From: Odoribacter sp.
GTDB taxonomy: Bacteria > Bacteroidota > Bacteroidia > Bacteroidales > Marinifilaceae
DNA: 64,000 bases
Direction of reading: 5' to 3'
Assembly (NCBI GenBank): GCA_020024465.1
Contig: JAHHTT010000001.1
Location: 62,001-126,000 of the forward strand
Shown here: in pieces, positions 47,001-55,204 of the stretch
Numbering within the stretch: the stretch's first letter is position 1
How the letters are laid out: each line of letters opens with the position of its first letter
Program-made: the position numbers and the translations under genes
Notes under the pieces: model-generated
Seen by the model: only the letters and a program-made list of their open reading frames with translations
Told to the model about the DNA's origin: nothing
The model's database searches: none

Positions 47001-47456
47001 AACGACAACCGTCACTCCGGGCAAAGGAACGTTACCTTTATCTGTTACGATTCCTTTGACTATCCTGCTTTCAATTACCTGTTGAACATTTGCTTGCCGG
47101 ACCGGAACAATTACGATATAATCATCGACAAACTTATAATCCATTCCACTGCCAGACAATACCCTTGCCAATAATTCCTCCAAACTGACATTTTCAAAAT
47201 CAGCCTTTACATTTTTGCTCAAATCCAGACGGTCATCATTATACATCACCATACATCCCGTCTGCTTTTGGATTTCCTCAAAAACCTGTTTTATACCGAT
47301 TTCTCCCAAATGCATTGTCAATTTTTTCTGAGCCACCACCGATGCCTGTACTGAAGTCACAAAAACCACGCACATCAGGCAAGCCAGCCTCAATATCCGC
47401 ACCAATCGTTCCACCTGTCCATTACTTGGCATCAATTGCTTACAACAATTTCTCAT
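44100..47456 (-). CDS. SusC/RagA TonB-dependent outer-membrane transporter with STN domain
   Basis: 1118 aa. A signal peptide is followed by a secretin/TonB short N-terminal (STN) domain at about residues 45-120 (LGEIGIKQVFEEIQKQTGC), a carboxypeptidase-regulatory-like domain (IVKGIVTDKGNVPLPGVTVV), a plug (IEIRGKSS, LFILDGFE) and a beta-barrel ending in a C-terminal phenylalanine (FSLSATF). The STN domain is the FecA-type signalling module that contacts the FecR anti-sigma factor. The gene belongs to one operon with the preceding sigma and anti-sigma genes. Substrate unknown; no glycosidase is in the operon. Confidence 0.95.
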   Translation of the reverse strand: MRNCCKQLMPSNGQVERLVRILRLACLMCVVFVTSVQASVVAQKKLTMHLGEIGIKQVFEEIQKQTGCMVMYNDDRLDLSKNVKADFENVSLEELLARVLSGSGMDYKFVDDYIVIVPVRQANVQQVIESRIVKGIVTDKGNVPLPGVTVVVKGTQLGAATDVNGRFSIQLPGVKDVVLIFSFVGMETIEVKPGESSDLKIVMNAAAVEMEDVVVTGIYQRKKESFTGSSTTFKSEELKSVGTNNVIQSLKTLDPSFKILENNQFGSDPNRMPDIEIRGKSSVVGLKEEYGTDPNQPLFILDGFETTLETVMNLNMNRVASVTLLKDAASTAIYGSKASNGVVVIETKAPERGRLQLSYKGDFSVTMADLSDYNLMDSREKLQFETLAGIYRDLTNNPLNQIRLDSLRNARLMGIEQGIDTYWLSQPLQTGFTHKHNIYAEGGEGNVRYGIGLSYGKVQGVMKGSDRQTISGNIDLIYRTGKFQFSNKLTLDYVETNDPSVSFAEYANANPYYKKYNMDGGIDKYLYYFAGDDYNTAEMVSNPMWNASLNNYDKSNDFGFTNNFIIEWFATDDFRLRGKFGITKSNGASDVRLSPLHTDFDDLEMTERGLYSHSDKKNIDYEGDVAFVFGHLFAERHMVNAVGGFNFSTSKNTVNGYKANGFTEDQFGAPSFANGYPEGGKSTYTERKKRAASFYLNGGYAYDNRYLLDFNYRCDGASMFGTNNRFRNTWSVGIGWNLHNESFLRDKDWFQLLKLRASVGNPGNQNFSAYQAFSTYAFNGWMTNVFGSGLILEQLGNEDLAWQETINYNVGADITMWGNRLNVTFDYYKKVTDPLLAFITMPGSVGVKTVAMNAGQQKTNGLEVTLKISPIYRPEERINWNISLNGTHAKAKYTKIGNAFSSLNEQGRASVAGTTRYYDGGSPTAIWAVRSAGIDPATGQELFIRKDGSYSFTYDVNDEVVLGDTEPKLEGVIGTTFYYKGFSAGCYFRYSVGAQFFNEALFNKVENIGTAEIYNNQDKRALYNRWSELNREVGFKGISLVQKTEKSSRFVMDENTISGESFNVGYEFTQPFVQRMGLSALSVQANMNDIFRCSSVKSERGIDYPFARTVSFSLSATF

Positions 47457-47489
47457 AGTTTATGAATTAATTAATAATATTTATTGACA

Positions 47490-48632
47490 TCATTTATTTT
47501 CCACTACAATTGTACTTCCCTTCAAACTCAAACGTATATTGGTTGTTGACTCTATTAACGATAGAATATATTCAATATCGCTATATCTTCTAACCGTTCC
47601 CGTAAATCTCAATTGCTTCAGCTTTTCTGAAGTAAAAAAGAAGTCAACATCAAACCATCTGCCCAATTTCACTGCCAGCTCAGATAAAGGCATTGAATCA
47701 AATACCAATATTCCCTTTGTCCAGGCTGCAATCATTTTTGCATCCACTTTCTGAACCATCATTTCTTTGTTGTGTCTGTTGAAAACCAATTGCTCGTCCG
47801 GAATCAAAACGACACTCTTTTCCTTATTCTCCACTGCGATTTTTCCGTGCACAAGTGTTACTGCAACTTCACTTTCATCTTCATAAGATGCCACATTAAA
47901 CCCTGTCCCCAACACATTTACATTCAATTCTTGCGTACATACAATGAAGGGACGGGTAGCCTCAGGGGCAACTTCAAAATATCCCTCTCCTTCCAGCTCC
48001 ACTTTTCGGCAATCACTGCCAAAAGACACCGGATATTTCAATCTGGAACCGGCATTTAAATAAACAACCGTACCATCCGACAAACGCAACTGATATTCAC
48101 CACCATTAGGGACAACCAGCTCATTGTATTTTTCTTCGGAATCCAATATTTCTCCTTTGTACACCAATTTTGCAGAATCTCCCTGTATCACAATGCCTTC
48201 CTGCATCTCTTGTTCAAAAGATCCACCCAATTTCATTTTCTCGCCGGAAGCCAGGACCAAATATGCTCCGGATTCATTACCAGACAACATCTCTGCAACC
48301 TGAGCAGTATTATCATCAAACCCTTTCATAAACGATATGGCAGCAACTCCCAATACGAACAACACCGAGGCAGCTACACTCCAGCCCAACCATTTCCGGC
48401 GAAGTTTCCCAGCTCGTCTGTTCATAATCGAATTCCAGGCTTCCACTTCATTCATCTGATTCCATTTGCCCGTATATTTGCCATAATACCAGACACGGGA
48501 TATCTGTTCATAACGTTTTTTAAAATCGGCATCTTTTGCCAAAAGACCGGAAAGTTCATTCTGCTCTTTCTCGCTTAGACCACCTTCAAGCGCTTTAAAA
48601 ATAATATCATCAGAAAAATCAAAATCGTCCAT
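47490..48632 (-). CDS. FecR-family anti-sigma factor (DUF4974)
   Basis: 380 aa. Cytosolic N-terminal part, then one membrane helix at about residue 80-100 (WLGWSVAASVLFVLGVAAISF). The periplasmic FecR domain has VPNGGEYQLRLSDGTVVYLN and the C-terminal DUF4974 domain ends RFTGTVRRYSDIEYILSL. It holds the ECF sigma inactive until SusC-STN signals. The ATG at 48632 (MDDFDFSD) is chosen; a longer start at 48671 adds a hydrophobic stretch and is less typical. Confidence 0.92.
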   Translation of the reverse strand: MDDFDFSDDIIFKALEGGLSEKEQNELSGLLAKDADFKKRYEQISRVWYYGKYTGKWNQMNEVEAWNSIMNRRAGKLRRKWLGWSVAASVLFVLGVAAISFMKGFDDNTAQVAEMLSGNESGAYLVLASGEKMKLGGSFEQEMQEGIVIQGDSAKLVYKGEILDSEEKYNELVVPNGGEYQLRLSDGTVVYLNAGSRLKYPVSFGSDCRKVELEGEGYFEVAPEATRPFIVCTQELNVNVLGTGFNVASYEDESEVAVTLVHGKIAVENKEKSVVLIPDEQLVFNRHNKEMMVQKVDAKMIAAWTKGILVFDSMPLSELAVKLGRWFDVDFFFTSEKLKQLRFTGTVRRYSDIEYILSLIESTTNIRLSLKGSTIVVENK

Positions 48633-48684
48633 ACTAATTCTATTTATCAGTAGGACGAAATAAAAAATCAAATGGGTGAATAAC

Positions 48685-49260
48685 TCAAGATATTTTTTTT
48701 GAAAAAAGATAAAGCAAAAGATATTTCTCCTCTTTCAAATCCTCCCGAAGCATCTTTAAACCATTCTTCAACAAGGTTTTCAGTGTATTTACAGAAATAT
48801 TCAAACAATCAGCCGCTTCTTGATATTTTTTATCATTCAACAAAATTTCCCGGCAAACGGCCCCTGTTTGTGCCGGTAATTTTCGGATAGCCTCCGACAC
48901 CCGCTCCACAATATAATCATTCATACCTTCTGCACATACTGCCGGAATATCAATCCCTGACAGTTCCACTTTACGCACTTTACCGGATTTGCTACGGGTA
49001 TAGGAAAAGCATGCATTCCGAACGGAAGTAAACAAATAAGAAGACAACGCTTTCGGCAACAAGCGTTCCAAATAATCATCCTGCCACAAACGCACAAAAA
49101 ATTCCTGCACAATATCTTCCGCAACCGATAAATCTTCCACCAATTCATCTGCATACAACACCAAAGGACGATAATATCGGACAAAAAGCATTTTAATACC
49201 TTTTTCCCGATTCTTTCGAAAAAAATCCAACATCTCTACATCTGTAAGCGGCATACCCAT
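48685..49260 (-). CDS. ECF sigma-70 factor (FecI-like)
   Basis: 191 aa from the ATG at 49260; a second ATG at 49254 (MPLTDVEM) is equally plausible because AAAGGG lies about 6 bases before it. Region 2 carries LFVRYYRPLVLYADELV and AEDIVQEFFVRLWQD; region 4 is an HTH with YQEAADCLNISVNTLKTLL. It activates the FecR-SusC-SusD genes that follow, 52 bases away. Reading from the TTG at 49281 would place translation upstream of the probable transcript start (see promoter at 49279-49310). Confidence 0.9.
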   Translation of the reverse strand: MGMPLTDVEMLDFFRKNREKGIKMLFVRYYRPLVLYADELVEDLSVAEDIVQEFFVRLWQDDYLERLLPKALSSYLFTSVRNACFSYTRSKSGKVRKVELSGIDIPAVCAEGMNDYIVERVSEAIRKLPAQTGAVCREILLNDKKYQEAADCLNISVNTLKTLLKNGLKMLREDLKEEKYLLLYLFSKKIS

Positions 49261-49278
49261 TCCCTTTGAGCTGTCTGA

Positions 49279-49310
49279 CAAAGGTAAGTATAAATTGATT
49301 CATAATCAAG
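49279..49310 (-). promoter_or_regulatory. consensus promoter of the ECF sigma operon inside a transposase relic
   Basis: On the minus strand CTTG (a -33 TTTG variant) begins the stretch and TACCTTTG (-7) ends it, with about 20 bases between them, the right Bacteroidetes spacing. The start point would be about 13 bases before the 49260 ATG. The -33 and -7 boxes lie inside codons of the IS256-like reading frame. Confidence 0.6.
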
Positions 49311-49450
49311 TCCCAGTTATGAATAGACTGTGTCCATTTTTTCTCAATCCCCATAAGTGAAAGATACACTGTCCTTTTTACTGCATCGTCTGAAGGGGAT
49401 GAAAGCTTTGATTCAGTGTACTTTCTGATTTTCCGTTCAACAATTGACAT
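49280..49450 (-). pseudogene. 3' remnant of an IS256-family transposase gene
   Basis: 57 codons matching only the C-terminus of IS256/Mutator-type transposases: ERKIRKYTESKLSSPSDDAV, then YLSLMGIEKKWTQ and NWDLIMNQFILTF. This is the well-conserved end block (KKWT....W...NQF). The catalytic DDE part (about 330 residues) is absent and no terminal inverted repeats were found, so the element is dead. The frame then runs into the sigma gene. Confidence 0.7.
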
Positions 49451-49643
49451 TTAATGATATGAAATTTATAATTAAATATATTTTTAGCGCCATGTGACAA
49501 AACAAAAGACATAGAATATTATTATTATTTGACTCAAGAGGCGGGCTACAGCATTGTCTAACAAGAAATTCCACACTCATATTTATAAAATGAAGTAATA
49601 TAATCCTAGCTCAATCAGGGACAGAAAAAAAACATATAACACG

Positions 49644-49674
49644 TTTCAGTATTCAAAAAAAACAACTATCTTTG
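49644..49674 (+). promoter_or_regulatory. promoter of ssrA
   Basis: TTTC at 49644 (a TTTG variant) and TATCTTTG at 49667-49674 are 23 bases apart start to start. The -7 box ends 16 bases before the tmRNA 5' end. Confidence 0.65.
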
Positions 49675-49690
49675 CAACACATACCGATAA

Positions 49691-50086
49691 GGGGTAGACT
49701 TGGATTTGACAGCATGAAGAATAGGTATGTAAGCATGTCGGGAGCAGTGAAACGGCCCGTAAATCCCGGACACAAAATTTTAATTGGCGAAACTAATTAC
49801 GCTCTCGCTGCCTAATCTTTAGAAGATTCGAGGCTTAATCTCTGCTCAAGGAGCGGAGACGGGACATTCCGTTGGTGGTTCCACCTTATTCCTACCGGCA
49901 TATGGAGTGCAGTCAATATAAGGTTAGCCTGAACCGGCTTCAGGGGAAAGGCGAAATTTTAGAAGCTAAGCGATAGCTTGGATGCCTCTTTCCGGACTGT
50001 CGACGAAAACCAACAAGCGGCTAAGCATGTAGAAAGCATATTGATTCCGTGTTTGGACCAGGGTTCGAAACCCTGCTACTCCACCA
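49691..50086 (+). ncRNA. ssrA: tmRNA (ssrA)
   Basis: 396-base transfer-messenger RNA that rescues stalled ribosomes and tags the peptide for proteolysis. The 5' acceptor arm GGGGTAGACTTGGATTTGAC pairs with the 3' end CTACTCCACCA (one G-U pair), and CCA is encoded. T-loop GGGTTCGAAACCC is at 50060-50072. The tag reading frame at 49786-49815 encodes GETNYALAA then TAA; the common Bacteroides form is GENNYALAA. Pseudoknot-rich GC segments follow. It is one-piece, not permuted. Confidence 0.95.
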
Positions 50087-50103
50087 AAAACAGTAATTTA
50101 CAC

Positions 50104-50141
50104 AAAAGCATCTGAAATTTTAAAGAAAATCGGATGCTTTT
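50104..50141 (+). terminator. terminator after ssrA
   Basis: AAAAGCATCTGA pairs with TCGGATGCTTTT (one G-U) around 14 bases, followed by TTATTGTTTT, 17 bases after the CCA end. Confidence 0.8.
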
Positions 50142-50297
50142 TTATTGTTTTATATACACACTATAACTCGCAACACAAGCTTTTATTTTAAAGATTTTAT
50201 CTTTATCTGATTTTTTGCCCTTGGGGACTTTTTCCCATAAAGAGAGAACTTCAGCTTCATGCCAATCAATCCTCTCGAATATATATAAAGAAAGAAG

Positions 50298-50319
50298 AAG
50301 GGCTGCTTCCGCAGCCCTT
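50298..50319 (-). terminator. terminator after the primary sigma gene
   Basis: AAGGGCTGC and complement make a 9-bp stem with a TTCC loop; on the minus strand the stem is followed by CTTCTTTCTTT. It lies 24 bases beyond the stop. A 64-codon frame over it (50142-50336) is not called a gene. Confidence 0.75.
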
Positions 50320-50343
50320 TTCTGAATATTTTCCAAACCGGTA

Positions 50344-51204
50344 TTACCCTAAATAGGTTTTCAGCAATTTGCTTCTGGAGGAATGTCTTAAGCGACGGAT
50401 TGCCTTCTCTTTGATTTGGCGAACACGTTCTCTGGTCAAACCGAATCTCTCTCCTATTTCTTCCAGAGTCATTTCCTGAGTATTGATGCCAAAAAACAAT
50501 TTGATGATATCCCGTTCGCGATCCGTAAGTGTCGACAATGCCCGCTCCACTTCCGTAGAAAGAGATTCATTGATTAATGTCCGGTCTGCCACAGGCGAAT
50601 CGTCATTTACCAACACATCCAGCAGGCTGTTATCCTCTCCTTCTACAAACGGAGCATCTACTGAAATATGACGCCCCGATACACGCAACGTATCTGCAAC
50701 CTTTTCAGCCGGCAAGTCTAATGACTCAGCCAGTTCTTCCGGAGAGGGCCGCCGTTCGTTTTCCTGTTCAAATCGCGAAAACGCTTTATTAATCTTGTTC
50801 AAAGAACCAACCTGGTTCAAAGGCAAGCGTACAATTCGCGATTGCTCGGCCAAAGCTTGCAAAATCGACTGACGAATCCACCATACGGCATAAGAAATAA
50901 ACTTAAAGCCGCGGGTTTCATCGAACTTTTCAGCAGCCTTAATCAATCCCAAGTTTCCTTCATTGATAAGGTCTGGCAAGCTCAATCCTTGATTTTGATA
51001 CTGTTTGGCAACAGAAACAACAAACCTCAAATTGGCCCGTGTCAACTTCTCCAATGCTTTCTGGTCGCCCTTTCGGATACGCTGGGCCAGTTCAACTTCT
51101 TCCTCTACGGTTATCAGATCCTCTTTACCAATCTCCTGCAGATACTTATCCAGCGAAGCGCTTTCCCTGTTGGTAATTGATTTTGTGATTTTTAGTTGTC
51201 TCAT
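50344..51204 (-). CDS. rpoD: primary RNA polymerase sigma factor RpoD/SigA, short Bacteroidetes form
   Basis: 286 aa. It starts at region 1.2 ([15 protein letters not shown]) and lacks the long region 1.1. Region 2 includes [20 protein letters not shown] and [18 protein letters not shown]. Region 4 ends [20 protein letters not shown]. This short housekeeping sigma recognises TTTG/TAnnTTTG promoters in Bacteroidetes. The gene is expected to be single-copy and essential. Confidence 0.93.
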   Translation of the reverse strand: MRQLKITKSITNRESASLDKYLQEIGKEDLITVEEEVELAQRIRKGDQKALEKLTRANLRFVVSVAKQYQNQGLSLPDLINEGNLGLIKAAEKFDETRGFKFISYAVWWIRQSILQALAEQSRIVRLPLNQVGSLNKINKAFSRFEQENERRPSPEELAESLDLPAEKVADTLRVSGRHISVDAPFVEGEDNSLLDVLVNDDSPVADRTLINESLSTEVERALSTLTDRERDIIKLFFGINTQEMTLEEIGERFGLTRERVRQIKEKAIRRLRHSSRSKLLKTYLG

Positions 51205-51302
51205 ACTGTATATTTATGCCAATGCAAACATTTTGCAAAGGTACGACTTTTTATTCATTTTTCAATCAGGAATTTCACTCTACTGTCAACGATTAACATT
51301 TT

Positions 51303-52757
51303 TTAGTTTAGTAATGAAAAAGCAAAATATTCAACCCTTCCCCTGGGATTCACCGCTGTTACAAATACCCCCTCGTCTCCGGCGGATTTTATTGCACGCT
51401 CCAAATCCTCCGCATTATAGACCAAAGTATTATTGATTTTAACAATAATATAACCTTCGGCCAACCCGGCCTCCTTGAATTTTCCATTCTTCAATGCGAC
51501 AATTTTAACACCTTTAGAGAGACGATAACGGTATTGTTCATCTTTAGTCAGAGCCTCCACCTGAGCACCTAAAATACCGGATTCAGTTGCAACCGTCACA
51601 TCCCCGAATATATTCTGTAAAGTAATATCTGCCTCCCGCTCTTTTCCTCCTCTGCTAAAAGATACCGTAACGACATCTCCCGGAGCATACTTGGCCAGTT
51701 GCTCCTGTAACTGTGGAGCTGTCACAACCTCATAACCATTGATTTTTTTTATCACATCGCCGCTTTTCAAACCGGCCTTATAAGCGGCTCCGCCGGAAAT
51801 GACTTCTGCGATATGGATACCTGAAGTTTCCTTCAAACCGATTTTTTGAGCCAGTTCAGGTGTCAATTCATGCATCGAGATTCCTAAAACAGCACGTTGC
51901 ACTTTACCGAACTCCTTTAAATCACTCACAACTTTACGTGCAACATTCACCGGCACCGCAAACGAATATCCTGAATAGCTACCGGTCGGAGATTGGATTG
52001 CAGTATTGATTCCCACCAATTCTCCTTTGGCATTCACCAAAGCTCCTCCACTATTCCCAGGATTCACCGCCGCATCCGTCTGCAAAAATGATTCCAAATT
52101 CATCCTGTTTCCCAGACCCCGTGCTTTGGCACTGATAATTCCGGCAGTCACTGTAGAGGTCAAATTATAAGGATTACCGACAGCCAACACCCACTCTCCC
52201 AACACAACATCATCCGAATTTCCATATTCGATGGGTTGCAGGCCGGTAGCATCGATCTTCAGCAATGCAATATCCGTATCCGGATCCGTACCAATCAATT
52301 TGGCTTCAAATTTACGTTTATCATTCAAGGTCACCATCACTTTATCACTTTGAGCCACGACATGATTGTTTGTAATAATATACCCATCCTCTGTAATAAT
52401 CACTCCGGAACCAATTCCCATATCCATCGGCTCTTCACGAATCCGGCCGTTCCGTCCTCCAAACCAAAAATCCAACGGACTGCCATAATAGACTCGTCCC
52501 ATTTGTACAGGAGTTACATTGACTACAGCAGGAACTGTCTTTTTGGCAGCTTCCCGCAAATCGACACTCCCGTTTACAGCCAAAGGTTGAGCGGGATTTG
52601 CCGTCCGGACCACAGAATGGTTATCACCGGGCCCCACTGTATTATGCCGGATAACGGGAACCTCATTTTTATCAAGCAGCAGGTTTCCCCCTACAAATGC
52701 AATTAAGCCACCTGCCAAACCGAATACAAAAGGTAAAACGTAATTTGTTGCTTTCAT
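51303..52757 (-). CDS. Do-family periplasmic serine protease/chaperone (DegP/HtrA)
   Basis: 484 aa. Signal or anchor helix at residues 7-27 (VLPFVFGLAGGLIAFVGGNLL). Trypsin-like triad: H in YIITNNHVVA, D in DTDIALLKID, S in NPGNSGGALVN. Two PDZ domains follow (GIHIAEVISGGAAYKAGLKSG and GVKIVALKNGKFKEAGLAEG). It degrades or refolds misfolded envelope proteins. It is 98 bases downstream of, and separate from, rpoD. Confidence 0.93.
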   Translation of the reverse strand: MKATNYVLPFVFGLAGGLIAFVGGNLLLDKNEVPVIRHNTVGPGDNHSVVRTANPAQPLAVNGSVDLREAAKKTVPAVVNVTPVQMGRVYYGSPLDFWFGGRNGRIREEPMDMGIGSGVIITEDGYIITNNHVVAQSDKVMVTLNDKRKFEAKLIGTDPDTDIALLKIDATGLQPIEYGNSDDVVLGEWVLAVGNPYNLTSTVTAGIISAKARGLGNRMNLESFLQTDAAVNPGNSGGALVNAKGELVGINTAIQSPTGSYSGYSFAVPVNVARKVVSDLKEFGKVQRAVLGISMHELTPELAQKIGLKETSGIHIAEVISGGAAYKAGLKSGDVIKKINGYEVVTAPQLQEQLAKYAPGDVVTVSFSRGGKEREADITLQNIFGDVTVATESGILGAQVEALTKDEQYRYRLSKGVKIVALKNGKFKEAGLAEGYIIVKINNTLVYNAEDLERAIKSAGDEGVFVTAVNPRGRVEYFAFSLLN

Positions 52758-52913
52758 ATTTTCATTTTTTTATGTTACTTATTTCACAATATCATTTTCA
52801 TCAATATGATACAACAAACTATTTGCCAGCATACTATTAATAAAATCTTAATTAGCAATGCTTAACATCCCTAACAATTCGTTATGAAGGGCATATCGAA
52901 TGAAGCAGAATTA

Positions 52914-53543
52914 TCATCCGACCTGTACCGTTAGACTGCCGATTTCTTTCTGAACTGCATCCAAGAATTTGGCTGCATGAGCCCCGTCCATTTGGGTGTG
53001 ATGGAATTGGAATGAAACCGTCAGTGTCGTTTTGAAGAAGCCATTGCGGTACTTGCCCCATATCATAAAAGGATTGTTGAAGATGCCGCTATACATACCA
53101 ACCGCTCCGTCTATTTCGTATTGCGCCAATGCGGAAGTTCCTATTACCATACTTTCCATTAAATCGTGGTTTTCACAACTTTGGGCGACTGTATTTGTCA
53201 ATTTCAAATAATCTTCGTTAAATCGCAGCAATTCATCCGAAAATGGCACATCGCATGAACTGACTTCATTATTCTTGTTCAATACAATGGTGTTCACTGC
53301 AATCGAATCATATTGTATCAATTTATCCCCGACAGGCAGCATATAAAACTCCTTGATACCGCTTGCAGCCTTACCGATACACCAGCACATCAGCATATTG
53401 AACTTCAGACCGGACTTCTTGCTGATTTTGACCAAACGACTGACATCCAATTTCTTAAAAAATGTAACCATCGGCATCGGTGCTTTCATCCAAAGTTCAA
53501 ATGCACATGCACGGGTTGTTTCTTGGGGTTTTACTTCTCTCAT
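52914..53543 (-). CDS. CatA-like O-acetyltransferase
   Basis: 209 aa trimeric chloramphenicol-acetyltransferase fold. The catalytic HHTQMDG (HHxxxDG) is close to the C-terminus. MCWCIGKAASGI and AVNTIVLNKNNEVSSCDVPF are CAT-like blocks. Genuine CAT sequences begin with a FF.D/N...R..H pattern that is not obvious here, so a chromosomal acyltransferase of unknown acceptor is more likely than drug resistance. Upstream lies a broken TfoX gene. Confidence 0.8.
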   Translation of the reverse strand: MREVKPQETTRACAFELWMKAPMPMVTFFKKLDVSRLVKISKKSGLKFNMLMCWCIGKAASGIKEFYMLPVGDKLIQYDSIAVNTIVLNKNNEVSSCDVPFSDELLRFNEDYLKLTNTVAQSCENHDLMESMVIGTSALAQYEIDGAVGMYSGIFNNPFMIWGKYRNGFFKTTLTVSFQFHHTQMDGAHAAKFLDAVQKEIGSLTVQVG

Positions 53544-53549
53544 AATGCT

Positions 53550-53800
53550 TCATTCAAATTTCAAATCATTTTTCTCAGAAAGGCAATTCCGGACAGCTGC
53601 CACAATGGTTTCCCCCTTGTCCTTGCAACACTGGTAAACGGAGCAAACATCAGCACCGCAAGAAGATCGGTTTCTCATTCAGATAAATCATATAGTCCCC
53701 GAACATCTTCCAATAACGCACATTTCCCAAATCTTTCATCTGGAGCATACATATTCTATAAATTCCATATTGCTTGCCACACTAATCCACTTATGGAAAC
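53550..53800 (-). pseudogene. broken TfoX/Sxy N-terminal-domain gene
   Basis: On the minus strand NMEFIEYVCSR then stops, but the next frame continues MKDLGNVRYWKMFGDYMIYL and NEKPIFLRC before a TGA at 53650-53652. A third frame (53550-53657) reads ADVCSVYQCCKDKGETIV and could be the next part or a chance frame. Together they match the TfoX N-terminal fold (Y.KMFG.Y..Y...K). Frameshifts and the short length show decay. TfoX proteins regulate competence in gammaproteobacteria; the Bacteroidetes forms are of unknown role. Confidence 0.6.
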
Positions 53801-53873
53801 ATACCTGATGTTTCCGGCCGGTTTTGGCTATCATGAAGGTTCTAAATACGATTTCCGGTTTCAGGCAAACAGA

Positions 53874-55019
53874 TTATCTAATGACATTCGGTATTACAAT
53901 ATCATAAGAAACTCCGGTCAAATCCATATGATTCACTCCATACAGTCCCATTTTCAGTTTCAAGTTCCGTCCTTCCAATCCTGCAGCATCCAGTCGCCAA
54001 ATCGGACTCTCAAGATATACATCCAGACGCCCCCCCTGCCCTTTAATGATTTCAACCGGCTGAGAATAAATACCCGATTGCTCTACAGTGTAGAATAATT
54101 GCTGATTATCAATACTATATTCCATCATCTGCATCCATTTTCTTGTCAAAATCTTGTTTTTTAAATATTCTTTCAAATCCTTCTTAAAATCATATTTGGC
54201 CATCACTTCCACAGCCTGTTCATGCACCTGAACTGTAGCTCCGATCATCATAGCTTTCAATAATTCATCCTGCGGTTTGAATCCTCTCAATTCCTTGGTT
54301 ATCTGAATATTCAAATTACGATTAGCCTGTCTGTCATAAACTTCAAAAGTAACAGCCATGGTATTATGGCGAACATCTATCCCCTTTGAATAGAATTCCG
54401 GCATATACCTCTCCGAATCAAAAGTCAGCAAATCACCCAAAAAAGCATCCGCATGCTGATACACACCCTGCAAATAATGAGTTTCCACAAAAGAAGCATT
54501 AACCTTGAAACGCATAGCATAATAATCTGCCAGACTGAAAGATAACGACTGAACCATACGACCTGTCATATTCCGATAATTCAGTCTGAACTCTATTCTC
54601 TGCTGCTCCCGGACCCATTTGACATCCACCAACTTAACCTGCAAGAAATCCTCTTCTGTAAAATGATATACCCCGTTATCATAAGTCACGGCATCAATTT
54701 TCACCAATCCTTTCAATTGCTCTATCGTAAGTGATTCCGGCTGTTGTTCCAGCATCTCAGCATCTATCTGCTCCAAATAGACATCCGGTTCTACACTCCA
54801 TGCCACCACGGCATTCATTACCAAATCCAAATCAGATGGCCGCTCTACCGATTCATTATTCTTTTCCGTTTCATTTTTGTCGTTTCCGGAAGTATCCCTG
54901 TCAGAATCCGACATTGGATTTTCCACTCCGGATTCAGAAAGATCATGTGGAAAACTTTCCTCTTTTCCACAAGCTAAAACTCCCCAAAGCAATAAAAATA
55001 TAAAACCTGTTTTTTTCAT
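53874..55019 (-). CDS. lipoprotein of unknown function
   Basis: 381 aa. Lipobox GVLACGKEES after a short hydrophobic stretch. A disordered acidic and asparagine-rich linker follows (residues 25-65). A folded domain contains VYHFTEEDFLQVKLVDVKW and LSFSLADYYAMRFKV. The final 100 residues are beta-rich (SPIWRLDAAGLEGRNLKLKM). I do not recognise the family. The ATG at 55019 (MKKTGFIF) gives a clear signal peptide; a start at 55103 would precede it by 28 non-signal residues. Confidence 0.65.
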   Translation of the reverse strand: MKKTGFIFLLLWGVLACGKEESFPHDLSESGVENPMSDSDRDTSGNDKNETEKNNESVERPSDLDLVMNAVVAWSVEPDVYLEQIDAEMLEQQPESLTIEQLKGLVKIDAVTYDNGVYHFTEEDFLQVKLVDVKWVREQQRIEFRLNYRNMTGRMVQSLSFSLADYYAMRFKVNASFVETHYLQGVYQHADAFLGDLLTFDSERYMPEFYSKGIDVRHNTMAVTFEVYDRQANRNLNIQITKELRGFKPQDELLKAMMIGATVQVHEQAVEVMAKYDFKKDLKEYLKNKILTRKWMQMMEYSIDNQQLFYTVEQSGIYSQPVEIIKGQGGRLDVYLESPIWRLDAAGLEGRNLKLKMGLYGVNHMDLTGVSYDIVIPNVIR

Positions 55020-55204
55020 AAGACAATCATTCTTTTCTATACCATAAATAATCTTTTCAATATCCTCACAAAAAGGAGAAGCAAATATATTTCCCATCTT
55101 CAACGCCGCAAGCCAAGCCCCAACAGCCGATGACAGCTGTCATCATCTACTGTATATAACACCTTCATCCCTTGACAATTAAAATATATGCCCGATTAAT
55201 TCCT

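Noticed and set aside
50142..50336. 64-codon minus-strand frame after rpoD
   Set aside because: Its first 13 codons are the rpoD terminator hairpin itself, so it is not a translated gene.
53313..54098. 261-codon plus-strand frame over the CatA and lipoprotein genes
   Set aside because: It lies opposite genes with clear family features (HHTQMDG, lipobox) and its own text is His/Ser/Phe-rich shadow sequence.
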